DNA of 64,000 nt from Gemmatimonadaceae bacterium (GCA_019752115.1 JAIEMN010000045.1:1-64000); one strand, 5' to 3'. Positions 47,362 through 56,434 are shown, counted from the stretch's first letter. Numbers and translations: made by a program. Notes: generated by a model from the letters alone, not told the origin.

Positions 47362-49770
47362 ATGTCGCGACCCCACCTTCCTGTGCGCGTGTTCGGCACG
47401 ACGCTGGCTGCGGTGAGCCTGATGCTCGGCGGCTGTGTGCCGGTGGCCAAGCCTCCCATGGCGACGGGGCCGCAGCCACTCCCAGAGCCCGCGGCCGCGC
47501 CCGGCGTGCGGTTGCCGCTGCTGCCGCCGCAGGCAGAACCAGACGCCGCGCCCTCCGATTCCGCCGGGATCGCCCGGCTGGTGCGATTGTCGTGGGTGTG
47601 GCATCTGGCGTCGCTGCATCATCCCGCCGCGGCCGTGCGCGGGGTGCCGCTCGATTCGGCGTACATCCGTGCGGTCACGCTGGTCCGAAGCGCAAACTCT
47701 CCCGAAGCGCTGGAAGCGGCGTATGGGCGCTTTCTGGCCGTACTCGACGATCCGCTCACCCGCGTTGAGCGTGGCGCGATGACCGCGCCCGCACCGGTGG
47801 ACGCGCGCGTGAGCGCCGAGCGCACGCGCGACAGCATTCTGGTCCTCCGGGTACCGACCGCCACGCGCTATGACGAAGCGGCGGCGGTCACCGTGCGCAC
47901 CGCCCTCGAGAACGCCCCGCTGCGCGTGGTGCTCGATCTCCGCGCCACGACGCCGGCGGATGCCGACAGTGTCGAGGCGTTCTTTGCGAACACGCAGCTG
48001 GTGGAGCAGCTCGCCAGCTTGCCGTTCACTCGCAGCAGCGTGCGCACGCGCCGCGTGGGCGGCATGCGCCTTGATGCCGGTGTGTGGCGTTTCGATGATG
48101 CGTGGCTGGGGCGCGACGGCGGCCTGCTCATTCCCCGCAGCCCCGCGCCACGTCGCGTCATGGTGCTCGCCAACGCCAACACGGTGCTGCCGCGCAGCGT
48201 GCTGGGGCTGGTGGCGAGTGCCCGCGGCACGCTGGTGGCCGAGGGCTCGGTGCGCGATGATGTGCTGGTGCCGTCGGTATCGATCGCCATCGGCGACGGG
48301 CTTTCGGTGCGGCTCCGTACGGGTGAGCTGGTGCACGCCGATGGCTCGAGCGGTCTCGTGGCCGACACGACGGTGAGCGCGGCGGCGGCGCCGAGTGATA
48401 CGGCACCGGTGCTGCGCGCGGCGATGACGCTGCTGCGCGCCGGGCGGGCACCGCGCGCCTTCCGGTTCCCGCTGGTGCGCAAGCCGGCGGCGCTGCCGGG
48501 GTACTACGACAGCGATCCGTATCCCTTCATGGGCGCACGCGTGCTCGCTGGCGCGCGTCTCTGGAGCGCGATGCGCGCCCGGCATGCGCATCGCGATCTG
48601 TACGACGACGATATCGATGCCGTCTTTGCGCGGACGGTGGGCCGCCTTGAAGGCGCGAAGACGGCGGTGCAGTATGCCGCCGCCCTGCGCGATCTCACGA
48701 CGAGCTTCGATGATGCGCAGGTGCAGCTGACGGGACCTTCCGCCGATTCGGTGCGCGGCCTGGCGAGCGCGCCCTTCCGTGTGCGGCTGGTCGAAGGGCG
48801 CGCGATCATCAGCGACGTGCTGAACGACCCCGACGTGCGCACCGCCGGACTCGAACGCGGGCTCGAGCTCCTGGCGGTGGATGGCTTCCCGATTACCGCG
48901 TGGCTTGCCGAACATCGCCGCGATGTGTCGGCGCCGAATGATGCGGCCCGCACCGAGGCGTTGATGCGGCTCCTGCCTCGGGGGCCGGAAGGTGGCATGC
49001 TGCTGCGCCTGCGCGATGCCAACAATCGCGAGCGCCAGGTCACCGTGACTCGCCGCGAGCGCTTCGTGCCCTTGCTCCCCACCGTCGAGCGCCCGCAGCA
49101 GGCCGCGTCGCTCGCGTTGCCGAACGGCATCGCGTATCTCGATGTGGATCGGCTTACCGATCAGACGGTGGACGCGGCTATTGCGCAGCATCGCGCAGCG
49201 CGGGCGTGGATCGTGGACCTGCGTGGTGAGCTGGCCGACAGCAGCCGGGTGGGCGAGCGACTGCTCGCCGCGGTGCGCGCGCGCGATGTCGCCGTCGTGG
49301 CGCGCGAGCTGCATCGGTACCAGAGCGCGCCCTGTCTCGCCGAATCGTTGCGGGAGGCCACGCAGCAGTGCGCCGATGAACGCGAGACGCGCGCGCGGGT
49401 GAGCCGTGGCGATACGACGGGGCACTACGCCGGGCGACTGGTCGCTCTGGTGGACGAACGCACGAGCGGCGCCATGGAGCGGCTCGCGCTGGCGCTCGAA
49501 GCCACCACGGAGGTCACGTTCATTGGTGCCGCCACGGCGGGGTCGCCGGCCGAGGGAGTGCACATCGCGTTGCCGGGGCGGTTGGCGGTGGATGTCCCGG
49601 CCGCGGAGCTGCGACGCATCGATGGCTCGGCGTGGCAGCGCGTCGGTATCTCGCCGGTGGTGGATGCGCGACTCACGGTGCGACTGATGCGCAGTGGCGC
49701 CGATGACGTGATGGATCGCGCCCAGCAGTGGTTGGCGCAGCAGCTCGACGGCGCTCGGCGGCGCCGCTGA
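47362..49770 (+). CDS. Lipoprotein with two degenerate S41 peptidase-like regions
   Basis: The 802 residues begin with a lipobox (LMLGGC, Cys25). Two S41-like halves follow (about 100-350 and 385-780). The second has a PDZ-like segment (LERGLELLAVDGFPITAWL), NGIAYLDVDRLTDQTVDAAI and VALVDERTSGAMERLALALE where a catalytic serine could sit. The usual T-x-GKG lysine motif reads TAGSPAEGV, so the catalytic lysine is missing. The first half is even less complete. It is probably a non-catalytic or altered protease relative at the outer membrane. Confidence 0.8.
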   Translation: MSRPHLPVRVFGTTLAAVSLMLGGCVPVAKPPMATGPQPLPEPAAAPGVRLPLLPPQAEPDAAPSDSAGIARLVRLSWVWHLASLHHPAAAVRGVPLDSAYIRAVTLVRSANSPEALEAAYGRFLAVLDDPLTRVERGAMTAPAPVDARVSAERTRDSILVLRVPTATRYDEAAAVTVRTALENAPLRVVLDLRATTPADADSVEAFFANTQLVEQLASLPFTRSSVRTRRVGGMRLDAGVWRFDDAWLGRDGGLLIPRSPAPRRVMVLANANTVLPRSVLGLVASARGTLVAEGSVRDDVLVPSVSIAIGDGLSVRLRTGELVHADGSSGLVADTTVSAAAAPSDTAPVLRAAMTLLRAGRAPRAFRFPLVRKPAALPGYYDSDPYPFMGARVLAGARLWSAMRARHAHRDLYDDDIDAVFARTVGRLEGAKTAVQYAAALRDLTTSFDDAQVQLTGPSADSVRGLASAPFRVRLVEGRAIISDVLNDPDVRTAGLERGLELLAVDGFPITAWLAEHRRDVSAPNDAARTEALMRLLPRGPEGGMLLRLRDANNRERQVTVTRRERFVPLLPTVERPQQAASLALPNGIAYLDVDRLTDQTVDAAIAQHRAARAWIVDLRGELADSSRVGERLLAAVRARDVAVVARELHRYQSAPCLAESLREATQQCADERETRARVSRGDTTGHYAGRLVALVDERTSGAMERLALALEATTEVTFIGAATAGSPAEGVHIALPGRLAVDVPAAELRRIDGSAWQRVGISPVVDARLTVRLMRSGADDVMDRAQQWLAQQLDGARRRR

Positions 49771-49780
49771 GCACGACCGT

Positions 49781-52387
49781 GTGCCGGAACGCCGCGTGAG
49801 ATTCACGAGCGCGCTGCCGATCGACGAGGCCCTGCCCGCGCTGCGCGACGCGTTGCGGACCCGCACCGTCGCGGTGCTCGAAGCGCCTCCCGGCGCGGGC
49901 AAGACGACGCGGGTGCCGCTTGCGTTGCTTGAGGAGCCCTGGCTTGGCGGGCAACGCCTCGTGATGCTCGAACCGCGCCGGCTGGCCGCCCGTGCGGCGG
50001 CGCAGTTCATGGCGCGCACGCTTGGGGAACCGGTTGGCGAAACGGTGGGCTATCGCGTGCGCGGTGATACGCGGGTGTCGCGCCGGACCCGGATCGAAGT
50101 GGTCACCGAAGGTGTGCTGGCGCGCCTGCTCTCCGCCGACGCGGCGCTCGAGTCCTACGGCGCGGTGCTCTTCGATGAGTTTCATGAGCGGTCCCTGCAT
50201 GCGGATCTCGGGCTCGCGCTCGTACTCGAATCACAGCAGGTGCTGCGTGACGATCTGCGGGTGCTGGTGATGTCGGCCACGCTCGATGGTGACGCCGTCG
50301 CGCGGCTCATCGCCGACGCCCACGGTCCGGCGCCGGTGGTCCGCAGCAGCGGGCGGATGTTTCCCATCACGACGCATCATCGCCCGCCGCGCAGCGACGA
50401 GCGGCTGGAAACCACGACCAGCCGCGTGGTGCGCGAAGCGCTCGATGCGAACGACGGTGATGTGCTCGTGTTCTTGCCGGGGGCCGGTGAGCAGCGGCGC
50501 GTGGCCGAACGCCTCAGCGGGTCGCTGCCGGCCGACGTGCGCCTGCACACGTTGCACGGCACGCTGTCGCTCGCCGAGCAGGACGCGGCGCTGGCGCCGG
50601 CCCCGCCGGGGGCTCGCAAAGTGGTGCTCAGTACGAGCGTTGCCGAAACCAGTCTCACGGTGGAAGGGGTGCGCATCGTGGTCGATGCGGGGCTCTCGCG
50701 CTTGCCGCGCTACGATGCGGCCGCGGGGCTCACGCGCCTGCGCACCACCCGTGTGAGCCGGGCGAGTGCTGATCAGCGCCGCGGCCGCGCGGGGCGCACG
50801 GCACCGGGCGTCTGCTATCGCCTGTGGGATGCCCACGAGGAGCACGGGTTCCTGCCGAGTACTCCGCCCGAGATTCTCGAGGCGGACTTGGCGAGTCTGG
50901 CGCTCGAACTCGCCGATGCCGGTGTCGTGGACCCGGCGCAGCTGCGCTGGCTGGATGTGCCGCGCGCGGGGCCGTTCGCGCAGGCGCGCGGCCTGTTGGC
51001 GCAGCTGGGCGCGCTCGACGCCGACGGGCGCATCACGGCGCATGGGCGGGCGATGGCCGCGCTTCCGTTGTCACCGCGGCTCGCGCATCTCGTGCTCGTG
51101 GGCACGGCGCGCGGCGAGGGCGCGCTGGCGGCGCTGATCGCGGCGCTGCTGGAGGAGCGCGATGTGCTGCGCGCGGAGGGGGCGTGGACGGCGATGCCGG
51201 CGGATTTGCGACTGCGGGTGGAGGCGGTGGTGGGAGAGCGGGGCGCGGGGGTGGATCGGGACTCGGTGAGGCGGGTCAAGGTGGCGGCGGGGGAGATTGG
51301 GCGGCGACTGCGGGACGGCGGAAGCCTGTACGGCGGAAGCTTGGACGGCGGAAGCTGGGACGACGGGAACGGCGGGAAGACGAACGGCGGGAAGACCAAA
51401 GGCGGGATTGAGGACGCGGCGACTGGGGGGTTACTCGCGTTGGCGTTTCCGGATCGGGTGGCGCAACGACGGGCGGGGGCGGAGCCGCGGTATGTGCTGC
51501 GCAATGGGAGTGGGGCGGCGTTGGTGAAGCACGACGCGCTTCATGATGCGCCGTACCTGGCCATTGCGGAGCTGGAGGGGCAGCCGCCGGAGTATCGCAT
51601 TGCGCGGGCGGCGCCGATTTCGTTGGAGGAGATCCTCGCCGACTTTGGTGAGCAGGTGGTGCGGGAGTCGCGGGTGCTCTGGGACGCGCGTGTGCGGCGC
51701 ATTCAGGCGGTGGAGCGCGTCACGCTCGGCGCGCTCGTGCTGGAGGAGAAGCCGCTGCGCGACGCGGACCCTTCGCTTGTGCGCGAGGCGGTGTTGGCGC
51801 ATCTCACGGAGATCGGGGTGGCGGCGTGGCCGCTCACGACCGGTGCGGAGCGACTCCGCGAACGGCTGGCGTTCGCGCATCATCATCTGGGCGGCGACTG
51901 GCCCGATGTCAGCGACGCGGCGTTGCTCGCGTCGGCCAGCACGTGGCTGGCACCGTTTCTCGATGGCGTGCGAAACTGGGGGCAGCTCGAGCAGCTCGAC
52001 TGGCATGAGGCGCTCGCGAGTCTGGTGCCTTGGAATCAGCGCGCGGCCCTCGATCGCCTCGCGCCCACGCATCTCGAGGTGCCGAGTGGCTCGCGCATTG
52101 CCGTGGACTACAGCACCCCTGAGGCGCCGACGCTCGCCGTGAAGCTGCAGGAGGTCTTTGGCTGGACGAGCACGCCGATGCTGCTCGATGGTCGCGTACC
52201 GGTCACGATGGAGCTGCTCTCACCCGCTCAGCGCCCGGTGCAGGTGACCCGCGATCTCGCTGGCTTCTGGAAGAGCAGCTACTTCGAGGTGCGCAAGGAG
52301 CTGCGCGGCCGCTACCCGCGGCATCCGTGGCCGGAGGATCCGCTCACCGCGGAAGCGACGCGGCGCGCGAAGCCGCGGGGCTCATGA
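49781..52387 (+). CDS. hrpB: ATP-dependent RNA helicase HrpB
   Basis: The 868-residue DEAH helicase has APPGAGKTTRVPLALLEEPW (Walker A), VLFDEFHERSLHADLGLALV, MSATLDGDAVARL, STSVAETSLTVEGVRIVVDA and SADQRRGRAGRTAPG. The HA2 and HrpB C-terminal domains follow, ending in YPRHPWPEDP, a hallmark of HrpB. The length matches the family except for a Gly-rich repeat insertion (about 512-542). GTG at 49781 is used; GTG at 49796 is an alternative. It is co-oriented with the S41-like gene ten bases upstream. Its 3' end overlaps the convergent HisC-like gene by six bases. Confidence 0.94.
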   Translation: MPERRVRFTSALPIDEALPALRDALRTRTVAVLEAPPGAGKTTRVPLALLEEPWLGGQRLVMLEPRRLAARAAAQFMARTLGEPVGETVGYRVRGDTRVSRRTRIEVVTEGVLARLLSADAALESYGAVLFDEFHERSLHADLGLALVLESQQVLRDDLRVLVMSATLDGDAVARLIADAHGPAPVVRSSGRMFPITTHHRPPRSDERLETTTSRVVREALDANDGDVLVFLPGAGEQRRVAERLSGSLPADVRLHTLHGTLSLAEQDAALAPAPPGARKVVLSTSVAETSLTVEGVRIVVDAGLSRLPRYDAAAGLTRLRTTRVSRASADQRRGRAGRTAPGVCYRLWDAHEEHGFLPSTPPEILEADLASLALELADAGVVDPAQLRWLDVPRAGPFAQARGLLAQLGALDADGRITAHGRAMAALPLSPRLAHLVLVGTARGEGALAALIAALLEERDVLRAEGAWTAMPADLRLRVEAVVGERGAGVDRDSVRRVKVAAGEIGRRLRDGGSLYGGSLDGGSWDDGNGGKTNGGKTKGGIEDAATGGLLALAFPDRVAQRRAGAEPRYVLRNGSGAALVKHDALHDAPYLAIAELEGQPPEYRIARAAPISLEEILADFGEQVVRESRVLWDARVRRIQAVERVTLGALVLEEKPLRDADPSLVREAVLAHLTEIGVAAWPLTTGAERLRERLAFAHHHLGGDWPDVSDAALLASASTWLAPFLDGVRNWGQLEQLDWHEALASLVPWNQRAALDRLAPTHLEVPSGSRIAVDYSTPEAPTLAVKLQEVFGWTSTPMLLDGRVPVTMELLSPAQRPVQVTRDLAGFWKSSYFEVRKELRGRYPRHPWPEDPLTAEATRRAKPRGS
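51314..51406 (+). repeat. 15-bp tandem repeat inside hrpB
   Basis: The in-frame units are GACGGCGGAAGCCTG, TACGGCGGAAGCTTG, GACGGCGGAAGCTGG, a short unit, then AACGGCGGGAAGACG and AACGGCGGGAAGACC. They encode GGSxx and GGKTN pentads at residues ~512-542. Nineteen bases ending AACGGCGGGAAGACGAAC are identical to part of the lipoprotein repeat at 9699-9770. Confidence 0.88.
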
Positions 52388-53554
52388 AAACGCGCCCGGC
52401 AGCACCGCGCAGAACTGCTGCATTTCCTCCGGCGTCCCGATGCTCACGCGGCACCAGTCGTTGTACGGCGGGAACGGGCGGCCGATCGTGAAGCCCTTCG
52501 CGGCGAAATACTTCTGCATCTCGGTCGTGGGCTTGCCGGCCTGGAAGAAGACGAAGTTCGTCTGACTGGGCGCCACCTTCTTGCCGAGCTTCGTGAGCGT
52601 GTCGGTAAGCAGCTGGCGGCTCGCGGTGTTGCGCTGCTTCACGAAGGCCTGATACTCGGTGTCCTGCAGGCTCGCGTTGGCGGCGTGCAGACCGAAGACG
52701 TTCGCATCGCCCGAGACGTACTGCTTGATCTTGTTCAGGATGTCTGGGCGCGCGATGGCAAAGCCGACGCGCAGGCCGGCGAGGCCGTGGATCTTGGAGG
52801 CGGTGCGCGTCACGACGATGTTCTCGCCCTTGAGTACGAGATCCACCATGCTCTTGTGCCCCGGCACGTCCACGAAGTCGATGTATGCTTCGTCCACGAT
52901 CACCGGCGCGCGATGGGCGGCGTTCGACACGAAGTCCCGCAGCGCCTTGTCATCGGCGAGGTTCGACGTGGGGTTGTTCGGATTGCACACGTAGACGAGG
53001 CGCGTGGACTGCCCGATGCGCGCGTCCATCTGGTAGAGATCGTGATCGAGCCGATCGTCGAGCGGAATGCGATGCACCTTCATCTGCATCGTGTCGCCCC
53101 ACCGCGGCGTGTCTTCGAAGGTGGGCCATGGCGTCACCAGTTCGCCCCCGCCCATGCCGTAGGCGACGCCCATGATCGAGAGCACTTCACTCGAGCCCTG
53201 TGTCACGAGCACGTGATCGACCGGCACGCCGACATGCCTGGCGAACGTCGCCGCAATCTCCGCGCGGATGGGCGGCGCGTACCACGTGTGCTCCACCCAG
53301 TGCCCCATCAGCGCGTCCTTGGCCTTCGGGGACATGCCGAACGGATTCTCGTTGTAGTTGAGCCGAACGGGCCCCGCGAGCCGCCGCGCCGTCGTGACGT
53401 CGCGTTCGAGCTGCTGGAGCATCCCCGTGTAGCTGATGCCATCGCCCAAGGCGCGCGCCATCTGCGACGCCGGGAGCAGACCAGGCAGCGCGGCGGTCGC
53501 GCCAAGGGCAAGGCTGGTGCGGGTGAGCCAGTCGCGGCGGGTCAGGTTGGGCAT
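52382..53554 (-). CDS. Tat-exported histidinol-phosphate-type aminotransferase
   Basis: The 390-residue class I/II PLP enzyme resembles HisC: LNYNENPFGMSPKAKDAL, VTQGSSEVLSIMGVAYGMGG, VCNPNNPTSN, VIVDEAYIDF, and TASKIHGLAGLRVGFAIARP with the PLP lysine. Unlike biosynthetic HisC it starts with a Tat-type signal (TRRDWLTRTSLALGATAALP), so it is probably extracytoplasmic; the substrate is unknown. ATG at 53554 is chosen because it precedes this signal. It is convergent with hrpB and divergent from the flippase-like gene. Confidence 0.9.
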   Translation of the reverse strand: MPNLTRRDWLTRTSLALGATAALPGLLPASQMARALGDGISYTGMLQQLERDVTTARRLAGPVRLNYNENPFGMSPKAKDALMGHWVEHTWYAPPIRAEIAATFARHVGVPVDHVLVTQGSSEVLSIMGVAYGMGGGELVTPWPTFEDTPRWGDTMQMKVHRIPLDDRLDHDLYQMDARIGQSTRLVYVCNPNNPTSNLADDKALRDFVSNAAHRAPVIVDEAYIDFVDVPGHKSMVDLVLKGENIVVTRTASKIHGLAGLRVGFAIARPDILNKIKQYVSGDANVFGLHAANASLQDTEYQAFVKQRNTASRQLLTDTLTKLGKKVAPSQTNFVFFQAGKPTTEMQKYFAAKGFTIGRPFPPYNDWCRVSIGTPEEMQQFCAVLPGAFS

Positions 53555-53579
53555 TGCTTTGGGGGGCTGGGGGGGAACG

Positions 53580-53708
53580 GCGTATACGTGGGGCGTATAC
53601 GTGGGGCGCATACGTGTAACGCATACGTACCGCGGTGACGCACCACGTCTGCGCGGTACGTCTGGGCGTTAGTTATGCGCAGTACGTGTACGCGTCTCGC
53701 ATAAGCAT
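53580..53708. repeat. Inverted repeat built of GTATACGTGGGGC words
   Basis: The left side has tandem GTATACGTGGGGC units (about 53582 and 53595) and GCATACGT variants, and the right side carries their imperfect complement. ACGTACCGCG at about 53625 mirrors CGCGGTACGT at 53652. It fills the divergent gap between the HisC-like and flippase-like genes. Confidence 0.75.
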
Positions 53709-53748
53709 TCGCTCACTCAATCGACATCAGAACCAATCCTCCCGCAAT

Positions 53749-53754
53749 TACCTT
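53749..53754 (+). promoter_or_regulatory. Possible leaderless -10 element for the flippase-like gene
   Basis: TACCTT, six bases before the ATG at 53761. Confidence 0.4.
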
Positions 53755-53760
53755 TCTGGA

Positions 53761-54777
53761 ATGTCCTGGAAGCGCTGGCTCCTGACCCTGGGTTCGTTCG
53801 CCCTCATGCTTGGCGTGTCGGGGTGGGTGGTGGCGCGGAACTGGCCGGCGGGGGGGATGCCGTGGTTGGGATGGACCGTGCATGCGGCGGCCCTCGCGAC
53901 GGTGACGGCGGAGATCTTCACGCGGGCGTTCAAGATTCAGGCATCGGCGCGGGCGTGCGGGATTCCGTTGCGCTTTGGGACGGCGATGCGGGTGTGCCTG
54001 GCGGGGGATTTCGCCGCGGCGATTACGCCGGCGCGGTCGGGGGCGGAGCCGGCGCGATTTCTGGTGTTGGCCGAAAGTGGCACGCCGGCCGCGCAGCGCG
54101 TGCTCGTGCTCTTCCTCGAGCTGTTTCTCGAGATGTGGTCGCTGGTGCTGGTCTGCACGGTGCTGGCGGTGGTCTTTCAGGGGCGAGGCGCGTCTACGAC
54201 CGGGTTGATTGCGCTGGTCGGCGGGTACAGCACGTTCGTCCTTGGCGCGGGGGCGGCGGGGTGGTTCCTGTCGCGGCGCAATGCGAACGGACCGCCGCCG
54301 GCATGGGCGCGCCGGCTCCGCCTGCATGCGGGGCGGTGGCGCGCGGTGCAACGCACCCTGCGCGCGCTCCGGAGCTCGGTGCAGGCGCTGCGTACCGCGA
54401 ATCCGCTGCTGATGCTGCTCGCCTTCGCCGGGTCGGTGCTGCACGTGCTCGGCAAGGTCGCCACGCTGCCGATTCTCGTGTACGTGGCCGATCGTGGGTT
54501 TCCGCTCACGATGGACACGCTCGCGCCGCTCGTGTTGTGGCCGCTCGCCCTCTTCTATGGCGGCGTGGCGGTACCGGCGCCGGGCGGGGGTGGTTTCATT
54601 GAGGGCGCGTTCGCGGCGACGCTCAAGAGCGCCATTCCGCCCGCGATCTTTGTGGCGTCGCTCGTCTGGTGGCGCTTCTACACCTTCTATCTGTACATCC
54701 TCGTGGGGGGCGTCGCCGCCGGTGACGCGGCGCTGCGCGCGCTCAAACCCACGGCCTCTCCGACGCCATCGACGTGA
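53761..54777 (+). CDS. Lysylphosphatidylglycerol synthase TM-domain (flippase-like) protein
   Basis: This 338-residue protein has about eight membrane segments and the family motif ITPARSGAEPARFLVLAE near residue 85. The C-terminal landmark is FYGGVAVPAPGGGGFIEGAF. Family members move or modify lipids. No catalytic MprF domain is attached, so a flippase-type role is more likely than lysyl transfer. It is coupled to the EamA gene by a GTGA overlap. Confidence 0.87.
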   Translation: MSWKRWLLTLGSFALMLGVSGWVVARNWPAGGMPWLGWTVHAAALATVTAEIFTRAFKIQASARACGIPLRFGTAMRVCLAGDFAAAITPARSGAEPARFLVLAESGTPAAQRVLVLFLELFLEMWSLVLVCTVLAVVFQGRGASTTGLIALVGGYSTFVLGAGAAGWFLSRRNANGPPPAWARRLRLHAGRWRAVQRTLRALRSSVQALRTANPLLMLLAFAGSVLHVLGKVATLPILVYVADRGFPLTMDTLAPLVLWPLALFYGGVAVPAPGGGGFIEGAFAATLKSAIPPAIFVASLVWWRFYTFYLYILVGGVAAGDAALRALKPTASPTPST

Positions 54778-55709
54778 GTGCTCGCCCCACCCCCGCCGTG
54801 CCACGCTGGCAGCTGATCGGCGGGTTTCTGATCATCTATGTGGTGTGGGGCTCGACCTATCTCGCCATCAAGTGGGCGGTGGAGACGATTCCGCCCTTTG
54901 CCCTCGGCGCGATGCGTTTCCTGCTGGCCGGCAGCGCGCTCTACGCGTGGAGCCGCTGGCGCGGCGCGCCCAAGCCGACGGCGGCGAACTGGCGGGCGAG
55001 CGCGGTGGTGGGCGTCCTGCTGCTCTTCGTCGCCAATGGCGGCGTGAGCTGGGCGAGCCAACGCGTCAGCTCGGGGATCGAATCGGTCCTGGTGGCGACG
55101 GTCCCGCTCTGGCTCGTGCTGAGCGAAGCGTGGATGGGGAAGCGCCCCCAGGTCGCGCAGGTGGTGGGGGTGCTGATCGGGCTGGTGGGTGTGGGGCTGC
55201 TGGTCATGCCCGCGCACGGGAGCGCGGGGGCCCGCACGACGGCGGTGGATCCCATCGGCGCCCTCGTCCTCGTCGTCGGCTCCCTGAGCTGGACCGTCGG
55301 ATCGCTCTACTCGCGCACGGCGCCGCAATCAAAGTCCGCCTCGCTGGCGATCAGCATGCAGATGCTCGTGGGCGGTGCCTGTCTCACTCTGCTGGCGGCA
55401 GCCACCGGCAACTGGACCGCGCTCGCCACCACCCAGGTCAGCCTGCAGTCGTGGCTGTCGCTCGCCTACCTGATCACCTTCGGCAGCCTGATCGGCTTCA
55501 GCGCGTACATGTGGTTGCTGAGCGTCGCGAGCCCCGCCGCCGTGGGGACGTACGCGTACGTGAACCCGCTGGTCGCCGTGCTGCTCGGCGTGTGGCTGGG
55601 CGGCGAGCGCCTGCCGAGCACCGCCTTCCTGGCGATGGGGATCATTGTGGGAGGGGTGGCGATGGTGAACGTGGTGGGCAGCCGGAAGAACCCGTCACCC
55701 AGGACCTAG
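54774..55709 (+). CDS. EamA (DMT) family transporter
   Basis: The 311-residue protein has ten membrane segments in two EamA repeats. The first opens FLIIYVVWGSTYLAIKWAVE and the second LVLVVGSLSWTVGSLYSRTA, followed by ITFGSLIGFSAYMWLL and AYVNPLVAVLLGVWLGGERL. It resembles YedA-type metabolite exporters. The substrate is unknown. The GTG start overlaps the upstream stop. A hairpin and a G-rich stretch follow the stop. Confidence 0.92.
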   Translation: MSARPTPAVPRWQLIGGFLIIYVVWGSTYLAIKWAVETIPPFALGAMRFLLAGSALYAWSRWRGAPKPTAANWRASAVVGVLLLFVANGGVSWASQRVSSGIESVLVATVPLWLVLSEAWMGKRPQVAQVVGVLIGLVGVGLLVMPAHGSAGARTTAVDPIGALVLVVGSLSWTVGSLYSRTAPQSKSASLAISMQMLVGGACLTLLAAATGNWTALATTQVSLQSWLSLAYLITFGSLIGFSAYMWLLSVASPAAVGTYAYVNPLVAVLLGVWLGGERLPSTAFLAMGIIVGGVAMVNVVGSRKNPSPRT

Positions 55710-55711
55710 AG

Positions 55712-55747
55712 CCCGAAACCCTGAACTGATCGGTTTGGGGTTTCGGG
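55712..55747 (+). terminator. Hairpin after the EamA gene
   Basis: CCCGAAACCC (55712-55721) pairs perfectly with GGGTTTCGGG (55738-55747), and the stem extends loosely outward. It begins three bases after the stop codon and has no T-run. Confidence 0.6.
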
Positions 55748-55758
55748 TTCTTGGTGGT

Positions 55759-55786
55759 GGGTTGTGGGTGTGGGTTTGGGTTTGGG
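55759..55786 (+). other. Potential G-quadruplex, GGG(N3-4) x 5
   Basis: Five GGG tracts are separated by TTGT, TGT, TTT and TTT, matching the classic quadruplex pattern on the plus strand. It lies in the gap between the EamA gene and the next membrane gene and may act on transcription of either. Confidence 0.7.
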
Positions 55787-55870
55787 TGTCTCCACGACAC
55801 GCTCCCGACCCGCTGAATCCCGCGCGCCCCCACCCCGTACGGATGCCTGTCCCCAACCCCGGAGTTGCAG

Positions 55871-56233
55871 GTGCGCACCCATGTGAAGGTCGTCGGGCTG
55901 GTCAATCTTGCCTACAGTGCCCTCGGGCTGCTGGCCGCTGCCGGTGTGTTGTTCGGCGGCATCTTTGGATCGCTCGGCACGTTCAACCCCGTCGTGATCG
56001 TGATCGGCACGGTGACCAGCGCGGTGATCGCGGCGGTCATCGGGATCCTGAGCGGATTGGGATTGGTGGCGAGCTTCGCGCTGCTGAACCACCAGAACTG
56101 GGCTCGCTACGTCGTGATCGGGTTGAGCTGCTTCCGCCTCTTCCGGTGGCCGTGGGGGACTGCGTTCGCGGTCTACAGCCTGTGGGTGCTCACGCATGAG
56201 GAGACCAAGCGGGAGTTCGCGCTCGGCGTGTAG
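55871..56233 (+). CDS. Hypothetical small membrane protein (120 aa)
   Basis: This small protein of about 120 residues has three hydrophobic segments (near 8-35, 42-70 and 78-108) and a charged end (THEETKREFALGV). No family is recognised with certainty. GTG at 55871 is preferred because GGAG lies six bases upstream; TTG at 55865 is possible. It is followed by copy 3 of the ~185-bp inverted repeat. Confidence 0.75.
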   Translation: MRTHVKVVGLVNLAYSALGLLAAAGVLFGGIFGSLGTFNPVVIVIGTVTSAVIAAVIGILSGLGLVASFALLNHQNWARYVVIGLSCFRLFRWPWGTAFAVYSLWVLTHEETKREFALGV

Positions 56234-56245
56234 TTGAGCCCCGCG

Positions 56246-56434
56246 GGTCGGACATCAGACCTCGGCAGCGCTCTGGCCTCAGACCTCGGTCTCGGCCACT
56301 GTGATCGGACCTCGGGCCTCGGGATTCAGGCAGCGCACGCCGCGCCTGAATCCCGAGGCCTGATCGTCTGACCCCCGCGCCCGAGACTGAATTCCGAGGC
56401 CCGATCGGGGCTCGAAATTCAGATGGTCCGACTC
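56246..56434. repeat. ~185-bp inverted repeat, family copy 3
   Basis: The left half aligns with the complement of the right half over about 90 bases with one or two gaps. The shared block GGCCTCGGGATTCAGGC is perfect in both arms. The right arm (GCCCGAGACTGAATTCCGAG... ending GGTCCGACTCACT) matches copies 1 and 2. It lies between two co-oriented genes, upstream of the GMC oxidoreductase. Confidence 0.87.
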
